From Brachyhypopomus gauderio (Eukaryota; Chordata; Actinopteri; Gymnotiformes; Hypopomidae), in assembly GCF_052324685.1 (NCBI RefSeq), contig NW_027506902.1, positions 892,441-956,440 on the forward strand: a stretch of 64,000 bases of DNA, written 5' to 3'. This document shows positions 1 through 20,300 of the stretch, in pieces (within the stretch, counting starts at the first letter, position 1; each line of letters opens with the position of its first letter). The translations under genes were made by a program, and so were the position numbers. The notes beneath the pieces are model-generated. The model was not told the origin of the DNA. It did not search any database and saw only the letters and a list, made by a program, of their open reading frames with translations.

Positions 1-1735
1 ATATCTGCAATTAATTACTGACTATCTGAAATGTACATTTAAGATATCTACAATTAAATTATGACTAGTCAAAAAGTCAATTACAGATATCTCGTTTTTT
101 TGTTCTGACTAGTCATTATTCTAATTAAAGATATCTTAAACATACTCATTATTTAAGATATCTTAAAAATATTTTTAGATATCTGAAACTACGATTTGAC
201 TAGTGCAAATTAAATATCAGATATCTTGAAAGTAAGTAATGACTAGGCAAAACAAAGTTAGGGATATCCAGAACTGTATTTTTGACTAGTCAAACGTCAT
301 TTAAAGATATCTACAAATAAATTGCAGATATCTTGAACATTTTTTATCTAGACGTTTTTTTTTTATTTCTGTTATCTTGAATAATTATTCTGACTAGTCG
401 GAATGTGTTTGTAGATATCTTCAATAATCATTTTGTCTAGTCAATACGTCCCAGATTTACGTAGCATTTTGGCGCCAAGCTTGGCACTCTTTGTATTTGC
501 TAATCTAGGGTGACCAGATTTGGGTTTCTGAAAAGGAGGACACATTTTTTGCTGGGGTCATCGGTGTATCGGTGTTTGATATGACACAAATGACATGGTG
601 TCTGTGTAAAAATTGCATTTATTGAACAGCACAAAACAACATAGTACCTGCCGTACACATCAAGCACTCTGCCTCATCCGTGCCCGGGCCCGCTTGGTGC
701 CTCGTCTGATTGGTTCATTTCGCTGGAACTCAAACATGACGTTAGTGATGCGACGCTCACGTTAAACAGTCACATAGCGGCAAAGCGATTAGCAGACAAT
801 CGTTGTGTTAAATTATCGATAAATCTGTGCTTGCACCGTGTTTATGCACTCCCAAAACGACTCCAAAAATACAATAAAAAGAGAATCGTGAACTCTATAG
901 TGTTGTGCGAGCGCGCTTTTTTCCAAATAAAGCGGCGTTGTGATGACGTAAGCGTGCTCGGGCCGGGTTGCTGAAGCGAGTGTGAGTGCAGGCCAGAGGG
1001 GGAGTGGGGAGGGGGGATAACCGGGCCCCAGCACGGAACCAGCAAACCGTGCCTAGTGTGAGTACGCCCTAGAAGCGAACCGTGCCCGAGTCCACATGAA
1101 TCGTGCCCTGGCCCACCTCTTCAAAGCGGGCCCGAGCACGGTTAACTGATCCGGGCCCGGGCACGGTTGGAGCGCTCACACTAGCCAAACGAACCGTGCT
1201 TCGGCAGGCAATCGTGCCCGGGTCCGGATCGCAGAGCCTAGTGTGAGTACGCCCTAAATGACTTTTGACTAGTCAAAAATACAGTTCTGGATATGCCTAA
1301 CTTTGTTTTGCCTAGTCATTACTTACTTTCAAGATATCTGATATTTAATTTGCACTAGTCAAATCTTAGTTTCAGATATCTAAAAATATTTTTAAGATAT
1401 CTTAAATAATGAGTATGTTTAAGATATCTTTAATTAGAATAATGACTAGTCAGAACAAAAAACGAGATATCTGTAATTGACTTTTTGACTAGTCATAATT
1501 TAATTGTAGATATCTTAAATGTACATTTCAGATAGTCAGTAATTATTTGCAGATATCTTGAACTTGAGCCTCCATACAAATCAATGGTGAATATGACGTA
1601 ATTTATACTAGTCAGAATGTAATTGGAGATATCTCAAATTGACATTTTGCCTAGTTAAAATATAATTAGAGATATCTTAAATTAAATATACAGATATCTG
1701 TAGTGTAGTTACAGATATCTGGAATGTAAGTGGGG
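1..1735. repeat. Long inverted repeat (foldback-like element) with phased palindromic motifs
   Basis: Positions 1-300 reappear as the reverse complement at about 1262-1555, so the two segments are arms of a long inverted repeat. Both arms carry alternating 8-bp palindromes, AGATATCT and GACTAGTC, with variants, about every 20-23 bp. The right arm continues to about 1720. The left end lies outside the window. The 800-bp centre is GC-rich and of different composition; it holds a hAT-like end at 506 and two copies of a motif ending GTGTGAGTACGCCCTA at 1051-1071 and 1236-1256. No coding capacity is seen. The architecture fits a non-autonomous foldback DNA transposon with multiple binding sites in its arms; that class assignment is inferred. 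Confidence 0.7.
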
Positions 1736-1739
1736 TGAA

Positions 1740-2039
1740 GCCCATTTTATGATAAAACGGCCTGCCATAATCAGTGTCATGCTGTTCCTCCACGTCACAG
1801 AACTGTACCGCTTCGGAACGGTTAGAACCTCGAGCGAGTCGGTACGAAAATAGTACCCGAAGGGGCCGGCTCACAGGGAACTGGTACTAATGGAAACACT
1901 CACAAACCGTCGCGAATCGAACCGTACCGCGCCAAGCAGGCCCTAGTGGAAATGCGCCACAAGTGAACTCAATGCATACTATAACCCATCTCACCTTCTG
2001 CGCTCCCAAAATGCAGGATCTTTTAGTTACAAAAATTAG
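1740..2039. other. Intergenic stretch with hAT-like sequence
   Basis: No gene is seen. The block around 1800-1960 contains CGG/ACCGT-rich sequence reminiscent of hAT subterminal regions, but neither a clean terminal inverted repeat nor a target-site duplication was found. Confidence 0.3.
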
Positions 2040-2420
2040 TAAGACTACAGCCGGTGGCAAAGCTTTCTTCTTTAAATCCCCTCATTTATAGAATAGCCTT
2101 CCAGCTCCAATCTGAGATTCTGACAAAGTTCCAATCTTTAAATCTAGACTTAAGACTCACCTATATAATCAAACCTTCAGTTAATATTCTACATGTGAGA
2201 CTGTGGAGCTTGAGGGCCCCCAGTCATCGAGTCTTCTGGTAATCTGGGATGTTGATGCTATTATCCAGCCATGTCATGTGATCACTCTAGGTGCAACAAT
2301 TACTTGGGTGGAAAGCAATGGCTCAGTGTGCCCTCATAACTGTGATTGATGATTTCCTAAAAGCAATCTAGTACATCTCAATGATTTTATCAATAAAATT
2401 TGATTTCTTTTTAAGTTTTG
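2040..2420 (+). mobile_element. L2-type LINE remnant, extreme C-terminus of ORF2 plus 3' end
   Basis: Read in the frame starting near 2058, with stops, this segment encodes a degraded version of the [18 protein letters not shown]...FKSRLKTHL signature that ends L2 ORF2 proteins. The same signature is well preserved at 60262-61065 in this window. Two in-frame stops and substitutions show that it is dead. The AT-rich sequence after 2200 is probably the LINE 3' UTR. Confidence 0.6.
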
Positions 2421-2464
2421 CATCATCTTCAGTTTTAGATTATGTGTATACATATTCCAGTAGG

Positions 2465-2849
2465 TTAAGCCCAGGGCTTAATTTGAGCTGGAACTCTTTC
2501 ATTTTGAAGGGTGCGGTCCGGGAACTGTCTGCCTCGATCCGGTAACTTTCAAGCCTACCAATTATAAGTTATGAAGAAATCTGTCTGCGTTGAACCAATT
2601 AATTGAACAAATAATTCTATAAAAGACATTTTTTTAACACAAGATCCACATTCAGGCTTCCTAAATCACATAAGAGCTCTCCTTTTTAGCAATGCCTTTA
2701 GGCGTCTCCTCTATAAAGCTAGTTATACTTTCGCGAGTGACCGTAGTGCGCGACTCCGCACACCTTGCGCAAACCTCCGCGAACGGAGGAGGCGTTTATG
2801 CTTGCCGCGTCACATTCTATGCAGTGTTCTCCGAAACGATATGTGGTAG
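2465..2849. mobile_element. Degraded repeats, including an older element interrupted by a hAT insertion
   Basis: Sequence at 2470-2550 is an inverted relative of 48600-48745: both have the clusters TTAATTTGAGC, CGGGAAC and GATCCGGTAA or their complements. At 2730-2849 the sequence resembles 21020-21120 of another element (CGCGAGYGACCGTAGYGCGCGAC). This older copy is cut by the hAT insertion at 2850. Confidence 0.4.
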
Positions 2850-3770
2850 CAGGCCCGTTGACAGTCTTGCTGGGGCCCGGGACAAGAAAGATTCATGTGC
2901 CCCCCCAGCGCCAGCGGCGCAAGGGTTCGCGCGAAAATGACGTAATCGCAGTGGCTCCGCCCGTGCGCGAGGGCCTTGCGCGCTGTCGGTTCGCGAGGTC
3001 GTGCACCTCTCAAATTTTGTAACTTCGCGCGCGCCGCGCTTCAGCGCAATTAACAAAGTCATGTTTGTAGGGTTCATATACCTTTATAAGGTGGAGTTAA
3101 AGCACGTGTACGTCACTTTAAAGGTCCATTTCAATATTTCCCAGCACGTTAAACTTAATTAAGTTAAATATTTATACATATACTCGAAATGATTCGAAAT
3201 AATTCGCTTTTTATCACATTATTTAATGGTTGTTTATTTTCAAAACGCCCAAACTTAACGTCTTCACGAGAACTGTTCAGTCAGACAGCTATTTGTTGTG
3301 AAACGAAGTAGTTACAATTTCAAGCATTTTCAAGTACTTTACCCTAAATTCCAGCACTTTTCAAACCTGGAACACAATGCAACTTTAAAATTCGTCAGGT
3401 AAATGTTTTTCCTTTCTTTTCTGCGCTCCAGATTTCTGTATTTACTTTAACTATCCACCACTGTATTTCCCGCTGTTGGGCGGATACCGGCCGGCTACAG
3501 CCGGTGCTGGATCAAACCATTTTCCAGTGGGAGGCGGGGGTGTATGCACTTAATGGAAAATATGCAGATAGGTAAAAAAAAAAATAACATATATATTTGA
3601 GCCATTGAGCTTATTATGAGTACATAATTTTATATTATTGAAAGATTTCAAGATTATTAAAAAATTATAGACTTTAAATAAAAAATAAATTGTTGGGCTC
3701 TTTGATGGGCCCCCCTGGCCCTAGGGCCCGGGACAACAGACCCGGTTGTCCCCCCCTGTCGACGGGGCTG
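2850..3770. mobile_element. Non-autonomous hAT element with 8-bp target-site duplication
   Basis: The ends form a 15-bp imperfect terminal inverted repeat: CAGGCCCGTTGACAG on the left and the complement CAGCCCCGTCGACAG on the right. The 8-bp direct repeat TGTGGTAG flanks it exactly at 2842-2849 and 3771-3778. An 8-bp duplication and CAG ends are diagnostic of the hAT superfamily. The interior has no transposase, so it is non-autonomous. It shares a block at 2930-3130 with 21290-21490 (inverted) and with 54890-55080. Confidence 0.88.
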
Positions 3771-3778
3771 TGTGGTAG

Positions 3779-4615
3779 TATTAAGAAACACCTCTCAAAA
3801 ACAGGGGAAGGAACATTTACCTGAAAAATTTTAATGTTGCTTTGTGTTTCAGATTTGTAAATTGCTGGAATTTAGGCTAAAGTACTTGAAAATGCACTTC
3901 AAATGCACTTAAAACACTTATAAAACACATGTAAATCATTTAAAAGTAATTTATATATACGAATTGGCTTGTTATTTTGACATCTGTGCGTTTTGTGTGC
4001 GATCCGGTGACATTGTTGGCCTCAGTTACCCCTTGTCTCTGTCTCATCGTTTGATTTAATTAAGCACTGGTTAAGCCACATCTGCATATGTAAACAAATT
4101 TTTATACAACTTGTAATACAAAAAAAAGTGTCTTAATGTAAGCAAAAAACTGGGATTTGGTGATATATAAAAGTTCAAATTTTTAGCTGATTTTTTAGCT
4201 TTCTTGAATTACAAGAAAGTGTGCACTATTTTAAATGCTATACAGTGGGTCTGTATTTAGATGACTTTGAATTTTCTAATAACGATGTATACCAACTTTT
4301 CCCAAAAAATGCCTACACTGTAATGAAATTTTGAATATCTGGACATATCTATATTATTGCGTTCCACGACCGGGGTACGCTACTTGTGTTAAAAATAGCA
4401 AATTCTGAATACTAGAATATATTTTCTAAAGACAAAAATATTTAGCATGCTCTAGGCTACCATTTTCTAACCAAACCATATATAACCTACTCATCTTGAA
4501 AAATTACCAGACAATACAAAAACTACAGAATTTAAGCCCTACTGTCCTGCACAAATTATCCTCTTTAAGACATCTTAGGCTGTATTCGGCAAAATGACCA
4601 CTTTCTCTTACCATG
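3779..4615. other. Intergenic AT-rich stretch, nothing recognised
   Basis: No ORF, RNA gene or clear repeat structure was identified. The sequence is AT-rich and unstructured to the eye. Confidence 0.3.
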
Positions 4616-5250
4616 TGTCAGGGCAAAATTTATATTTGGTCTTTCTGTAATCATATTCATCAGTATTCATATACTGTATGTATTGACCACTAGTTGTAAT
4701 AAGTGGAAAGGAAATTACTTTAATAAGGTATATTAAGCATACGTTAGGCCTAGGACACGTTGATCAGTGTATGCTCAGCAGGCCTGTAGTCTCTCTCTCT
4801 CTCTCTCTCTCTCTCTATGCTTTCTCTCTACTCCTTCTAGTAGTACTCCTTGTGAGTTGAAGGTCTCAGGCCTGTAGATAAGGGCTTCAGACATAAGAAT
4901 GGTAGTATATTTGACGAACCAGAGGAACAAGGAGGCCTTGGCCTGAGGACGCTGGCAGGAGAGGGGTGGTGGGGTGATACCTAACCCGTCACCTCACCTC
5001 ATGTAAGCCTCGTGCTTAACACGTGTCACGGAAGTATGATGTAATCATGTAGCAGAAAATAGTATAAAACTATGATCTGTGAGAGGGGGGGCAGTTCACT
5101 CTTGCAGACGCTTTTGAGTGTGTGTAACAGAGATCTCTGGATCGATCCATCTTTCTATTTTTCTATATTTTGTCTTTAATAAACTTTGTAATTGACTTTG
5201 ATACCATACCCAACTGTTAACTCTTCTTGTTCACCATTAAGGTTCAAATT
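4616..5250 (+). mobile_element. Probable solo LTR of a retrotransposon
   Basis: The block begins with TG (TGTCAGGGCAAAAT) and carries a compact transcription unit: TATAAAA at 5063-5069 and the polyadenylation signal AATAAA at 5178-5183, about 115 bp apart. That spacing is typical of an LTR U3-R-U5 arrangement. The first 90 bp recur at 52575-52680 (TCTTTCTGTAATCATATTCA), so it is repetitive. A (CT) run lies at 4792-4816. The right end and the target duplication could not be fixed, so the boundaries are approximate. Confidence 0.45.
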
Positions 5251-5820
5251 TCCAAGACACGTGTCTGGAACAAGAACTTCCGCATTGCTAATGAAGTGTA
5301 GGTGTTAGAGATGGATTGGATGTCCCGCGATTTCCCTCTAATTTTTTCTTTTCCTTCTTTCCACCTCATTTTCAGCTTTGCCTCCCGAGAAAACCCACAT
5401 GAGGACTGAGGTTGCACATTTGGAAGGCGTTCAGAATACATCGGTATTTCGGAGATGCTCGAGTGAGGTCAGCAAATCCCGGATTCTCCAACCTTCATGA
5501 GCGCAAAGTTATCTGCCTCACGTCATTGTCTTCAGACCTCGTAAAACCAGGCTGGCATATTGCTGAATAGAATAATGAAAACCAATTTAGTAAGGATAAA
5601 TCTAAAGGTACACCAAGGTATATCACTGGCTAAGGTACTATTTAATCAATTCTCAGCTCAATTAATTTAATTTTCTCCGACCGATGGAGTAAGCCGGAAC
5701 ATGTCATCAATGTAGTGCAATATTTAATGCCAAGTGAGATCACGAGCTATTCATTCCAGCTCTTCTTGTAAATGTGGTGAAGAAATCGAATGACATACAA
5801 AATAAGTAGGCAGCAAATTC
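5251..5820. other. Intergenic stretch downstream of MDC1, nothing recognised
   Basis: No coding or repeat structure was seen between the LTR-like block and the MDC1 3' end. Confidence 0.3.
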
Positions 5821-5821
5821 A

Positions 5822-5843
5822 TTTATTTAGCTAAACATTTATT
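5822..5843 (-). terminator. MDC1 polyadenylation signals
   Basis: On the minus strand two AATAAA hexamers occur, reading as tttatt at 5822-5827 and 5838-5843. They lie about 165-180 nt beyond the MDC1 stop codon, giving a short 3' UTR. Confidence 0.6.
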
Positions 5844-6005
5844 GTGTAGATGCTTAAAAACAACAGGGACAGACAAACACACATGGATGACTGATGATCT
5901 CTTTGACAGTCAGTAGCAGCTTTTAATAAAAACTTGATGTGGTCAGATAAAAACGTGTTTGGTCACGGTTCTAACACAACCGAATCTCTTATGATCTTAG
6001 CAGGA

Positions 6006-15257
<9,252 letters not shown>

Positions 15258-15930
15258 ACGCTCCCCTGCCTGTCGGAGTTGAAGTCAAACATCTCCCATT
15301 TAACATCGCAAAGTGAATACAGGGAAACGCAATAGCGCCTCGAGGACACGTCAAGGCCGTCGCTGTGTCCAGATGTAGATACAATAGACTTCACGCTGCC
15401 GTCGTATATTACATTTAAAGGTAGTGTATCCTTGTGTTGTAACCAGTTACCAGTCACATCAGGGGTGCAGGACCAGTAAGTAACTAGACATAAAGGGAAA
15501 AGTACCTAGCCTTTTAGCTACGGTCCATGTCGTTGTTAGCTACCCTATCAAATCCGACTTCTGGAGAAAGTATGTGGACATGCAAATACATATAAACATG
15601 CGCCATAATTACATATAAACAAGAATTACTTTGTAGAACCTTCTACGATCGTTTATTTTGACTAGTAAGATGTGGTTACATACTTTACCATGCAGTTGCA
15701 GTGGAAACAAACTTCCGGAACGCCCAGAAGGTAAACACCACTGTCTATTGGCCAATATGGGTACTGCGCTTACATATTCTTAAAATTGATTGGTCTTTGA
15801 ACAAGTCATTCAACGCAAAATATTGACGTTGGACAGTGATAAGGTTTCCCATTGTTAAATTTTCCCCGCGAAACGAGATGCGTAGGACATTCATGTAATT
15901 TATTTTTCAGTCGCTTCCAAAAAGTTCTAA
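15258..15930 (-). promoter_or_regulatory. MDC1 5' UTR and upstream region
   Basis: The MDC1 start ATG is at 15255-15257. Upstream on the minus strand there is no TATA box near the start. A CCAAT-type box (ATTGGCCAAT) occurs at about 15748-15757 and another ATTGG near 15789. No other gene lies within 7 kb upstream, so this is the likely promoter. The transcription start is not fixed. Confidence 0.35.
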
Positions 15931-15936
15931 GAGAAT

Positions 15937-15938
15937 TT

Positions 15939-16012
<74 letters not shown>
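15937..16012. repeat. (CA)n microsatellite
   Basis: About 75 bp of pure CA dinucleotide. Confidence 0.95.
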
Positions 16013-16014
<2 letters not shown>

Positions 16015-16482
16015 ATTATACACACATATAATGACATATAATGTAAACAAAATATAACATTTGCATTCTAAGTGACTGCACATGTAACAGTCACAGTGTC
16101 TTTCACCACTTTCCTCACATGTTAATTTGTGATGTGTCTGAAGATTGCTGAGAATTGACTACAGAGTTCTATAATGCTGCAAGAACTGTGTTGATTCTCT
16201 ATGGGTGGTGTTGGCTGTAGTGTTGTAAAGCATGCCACGACCATCAAACATGTTTGATGGAGTGATGAATTATGTTTAATTTCCTGGCATTTTGGTGGAT
16301 GAATCTGGGTTTAGCAGAAGAGAGGACAACACTAACTACCAGATAGTGACAACAGTGAGATTTGGTGGACGTGAGGGCTGATGGTCTGTGTTTCAGGGGT
16401 TGTGCTAAGTTCATTAGTTCTTGTTTATATATTATATATTATAAGGTTATATATATATTTTCATATTCATACATACAAATAG

Positions 16483-16496
<14 letters not shown>

Positions 16497-16549
<53 letters not shown>
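16497..16549. repeat. (TA)n microsatellite, left flank of a hAT element
   Basis: About 53 bp of pure TA. A second TA run follows the element at 17643. Confidence 0.9.
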
Positions 16550-16552
<3 letters not shown>

Positions 16553-17640
16553 GGCTGCCACAAACGATTATTTTAATAGTCGACTAATCACCGATTAATT
16601 TTTACGATTAGTCGACTAGTCGGATTGTACGTTAATTGAATATAAAACATACAGCTTATCACACTAGAATGCAACTGCTATTATATAACCATCATTAGAT
16701 TTAGATTTCAGCTATAACTAAAAATAAAAACAATTAAGATCATAGTTCATTAAACCTTTAATGAAATATGCAGCTTGTTGCAACAAACAATTATTAAAAT
16801 AAGGATAAGGCACTGCCTTAAAAAACACAAAAATAAATAGGCCTACATTAAAGAATTTTTCTTTAGGTTTTTCTTTCTTTCATTAGTCTCTGGCATCAAA
16901 CTTCGCTACATTTAAATCAAATTAGGTAGGGACCTGAAACTAAGGAGTTATTCACAAAAATAAAGTTTTGGTCTCACTGACGTTACAGAAAATACACGAA
17001 TGCGTGCTAAGGCTAATTAAACCAATCGCCATCACTAATGTTAACTTTTACAGTTACCACGATAAGCAGGGTTGCCAACTCTCACGCATTGAGAGTGAGA
17101 GACACGCATTTGACCGTCTTCACACGCTCACACACCACACATCCGATATCTCACGCCGAAAAAAAAGTTGGCAGCCCTGCGATAAGTAAGTACTAAGTTA
17201 ACGCTCTGTTTATGGTAACTTTAGCAGCTAACGAGCAATTTAGATTACAGAGATGACGGTCCCTATTCATCGTTGTCACAAGTAGCCACAACATGCTTCA
17301 GGTACGTGGTTGTGCTGCCGTGGAAGGCAAGTTCTGCCTTGCAGATATTGCACGCGTTTCGGAACCCGACTACGGAAAATGATCCCGCACTTTTGAGTTC
17401 CGTAGCCGGGTAGCCACGATACCAGAGCCTGTCTGTATAACGTCCTGGGATGTCGTCAACTGTCTACCCCGGTTTCCACTAAACTGCGCATGTGCGTCAA
17501 GGACAGAAACGCAGACGCAGCAGTGGAAACTGTCGCAGCAGTTTGGAGAGGAAAAAAAAACGACGCATCGACTAATAAATTAGTCGTCGACTATTTTAGT
17601 AGTCGACATAGTCGTGACTAGTCGACTAATCATGGCAGCC

Positions 17641-17643
<3 letters not shown>
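16550..17643. mobile_element. hAT element inserted into a TA repeat
   Basis: It starts TAGGGCTGCCA and ends with the exact complement TGGCAGCCCTA. Subterminal blocks rich in GTCGACTA and ATTAGTCGACTAGTC lie just inside both ends in inverted orientation. TA repeats flank both sides, consistent with a TA-rich 8-bp target duplication that cannot be delimited. The interior carries no intact transposase. A second, smaller element is nested at 17067-17179. Confidence 0.8.
17067..17179. mobile_element. 113-bp MITE nested in the hAT element
   Basis: The ends are CAGGGTTGCCAACT and AGTTGGCAGCCCTG, with a 7-bp direct repeat CGATAAG on both sides (17060-17066 and 17180-17186). Its interior (ACACATCCGATATCTCACGCCGAAAAA) recurs at 46507-46545, and its left end recurs near 37648, so it is a dispersed family. 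Confidence 0.8.

Positions 17644-17724
<81 letters not shown>
17644..17724. repeat. (TA)n microsatellite, right flank of the hAT element
   Basis: About 80 bp of pure TA immediately after the element's right terminus. Confidence 0.9.
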
Positions 17725-17725
<1 letters not shown>

Positions 17726-18135
17726 TACATTCTTTCACCTTTGTCCTTTGTTTCAGTAGTTTGGGGAAGGTGCTCTCCTTATCCGGCATGACTGTGACCC
17801 TGTGCACAAAGCACAGTCCACCAAGACTTAAAGACATGGTTAAAGGAACTTGGTGGGAATGAACTCAGAGACCTGCACAGAGCTCAGTACCACTGAACAC
17901 CTTGGGGATGATTTGGGATGAATGTGAGCCGGGCCGTCTCACCCATCAGCGCTTGACCTCACACACAAAAAAGAAAAAGATAATTGTGCACAAATTTCAG
18001 GTACATTTCAACAGTTTGAGGAAAGCTTTTTCAAAGAACTGGATGTTGTTAAAGATGGGGCCAGATCCTTTTTAATACACACAATGTTGAAACATGTCCA
18101 ATAAGCTCATATTCTGTAGGTGTTATGATCAGGTG

Positions 18136-19530
18136 TCAATCAATCAATCAAATTTTATTTATATAGCGCTTTTTACAACAGTTGTTGTCACAAAGCAGCT
18201 TTACAAGTGCCGAGTCCTAGCCCCCAGTGAGCAAGCCAAGGGCGACAGTGGCAAGGAAAAACTCCCTAGTTACTCCCTAGTTATGTAGGTGTCCACATAT
18301 GTTTGGTTATATATTGTTCCCCAGCAAATGAGGATTTCCAGTTGCAGTGGAAATTAATTCCAGTTTGAAAAGAAATGCTGTACTCCTGTACTGGATGCAC
18401 AGGTCAATTATTAATGTATTGAACACTTGATGTATTCTAAATGAATCCCTAATTCATATTCCCTGACTTACCTTGGTAAATCAGACATATTATACTGAAC
18501 ACACGTCATCTAACAATGACCTTATAAGAAACTATGTGTCAGAATCTCGTATTGGAGCTGGAAGGCTATTCCATAACTGAGGTGCTTTAAGGGAGAAAGC
18601 TCTGCCATTGCATATATGTGTGTCAAATAAAAGATCTGAATAAATAGTAACACCTAAGCTTTTTGCAGTAGATTTGGGTGTTACTAAAATGCCATCTAGG
18701 GTAAGAGGAATATCAGACGAATTGCTTCTAGCAGCTTTGGGTGCAAGAAGCAACACCTGTCTTATCGGAATATTGAAGAAGAAAATTAGACGTCATCCAG
18801 TTTTTTATTTCCTTGACGCAGTTCTCAATTTTGGAAGTAGTATTGACATCATACGGATTGGAGCATAAGCCTGTCTCCAGCCTATCCAGTAGAATGTTGT
18901 GATCAACGGTGTCAAAAGCAACACTAAGGTCTAACATGAAAATAAATGTGTCCTTTATCAGAGGATATTAAGAGATCATTTACTACTTTAGTCAGCACAG
19001 ATTCAGTGTTGTGGTGGGTTCTAAATCTGCACGGACATGTTCTGTCTGTAAGAAAGAAGAGAGTTGCGAAAGGTTTTTTAATTACTGTTTTAATGACTGC
19101 AAATTTAAATGATTTGGGCATGTAGCCTAGGCTCAGAGAAGAGTTCGTTATAGTAAGCAAAGGTTCTACATTACTGTGCAGTAATTCTTTGAGTAGATGA
19201 GTTGGTAGGATCTAGTTTACATGTGGAGGGTTTAGCAGATTTTACCAGTGAAATAAGCTCCTCACCACCAATTGGGAAAAATAACTCCAAAAGAGTATCA
19301 GAGCTGACCACATTTGCATGTGCATTTGCAAGCTGACAGGGTCTGAGATAGCACGACTAATTGTTTCTCTAATTTTATCAATCTTATCAATAAAGAACTT
19401 CATAAAACTGTTACTGCTGCACTCCTGTGGGATTAGGAATTCGATTTGTTCATGATTCCTAGTTAGGCTAGATACAGGTTTAAATAGGAGTCTTGGATTG
19501 TTTTTATGTTTTTTCATGATAATTTATATA
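18136..19530 (-). mobile_element. L2-type LINE, internally deleted and frame-broken
   Basis: Read on the minus strand it runs from a region before the reverse transcriptase (KKHKNNPRLLFKPVSSLT, 19517 downward), through NSSLSLGYMPKSFKFAVIK and MLDLSVAFDTVDHNILLDRL (a reverse-transcriptase motif, near 18937) to the [19 protein letters not shown] end near 18570. It finishes with the 3' tail that on the plus strand begins TCAATCAATCAATCAAATTT at 18136. Frames change between blocks and segments are missing, so it is dead. Confidence 0.85.
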
Positions 19531-19639
19531 CTTCTAATTTAGAAAGTCGCCATGTACGCTCCAGGATTTGCACGGCTCATTTGAGACTACTTGTGTGGTC
19601 TTTGTACTAAGGGGCCATTCTTCTCTCACTGACTCGCTT

Positions 19640-20300
19640 ATATTGTAATGGCACAACCTTGTCTAAAGCTGTACGAAGAGAAATGCTCGGTAAAACGCTC
19701 TAGCCCTTCCGGAGCTACAGGTGGATTATTGTTTGTCATATCTGGTAAAGTATCAATGAGTGCAGCTATCAGAGGCGGTCTTTGCATAGAGGCGTTGCTA
19801 GGCAACTGCCTTGGGCTCCTCCCATATACATTGCTAAGATCTACTCAGGAGATAAACAACGATTACAGCATTATCTCATACATTGTTTCACACTCTCTTA
19901 TACATAAACATAAACATGTCACAGTTTCCTCCTGTGCAATGGGCTGCATAACTTCTAAGGGCGCAAAACTCCGGCACCACTCGTCGACAGCTCGCTGCTC
20001 CGACGCGGGGGGATTCCAGAGCGTGGAGGCCGAGAACAGGACTGTTCCCCAGGTGTGTGCTCGTCCCTTGAGCAGCGAGATGATGAAGGCCAGCCGAGCA
20101 GAGGCAGACATGCTGGGTTTGTACGCGAAGTATATATCTTGCACTGCACCACAAACCCCTCACACTGTTGTGGATCACCAGTGTAGTGCTCTGGAATGGT
20201 AATGTGGCACTTACCAGGCTTGGGGTTCGTGATGCTGCCCTGCATGCAATGCACCGTTTAACTACTAAAGTGATGCAAAGTGCAGCAGTCGCCCGCGCAT
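19640..20300 (-). pseudogene. Ty3/gypsy retrotransposon gag remnant
   Basis: The minus-strand frames around 20254-19860 together encode EHYTGDPQQCEGFVVQCKIY, then YFAYKPSMSASARLAFIISL and LLKGRAHTWGTVLFSAS. This is the capsid-type pattern of fish Ty3/gypsy Gag (GDP..C.GF..QC.IYF, AFIISLL.GRA..W). At least one frame change separates the blocks. No pol sequence is adjacent. The plus-strand open frame here is its antisense shadow. Confidence 0.65.

Noticed and set aside
19648..20202. 184-codon plus-strand ORF with MGCITSKGAK
   Set aside because: The opposite strand matches gypsy Gag. The plus ORF has no splice or promoter support and is the antisense shadow.
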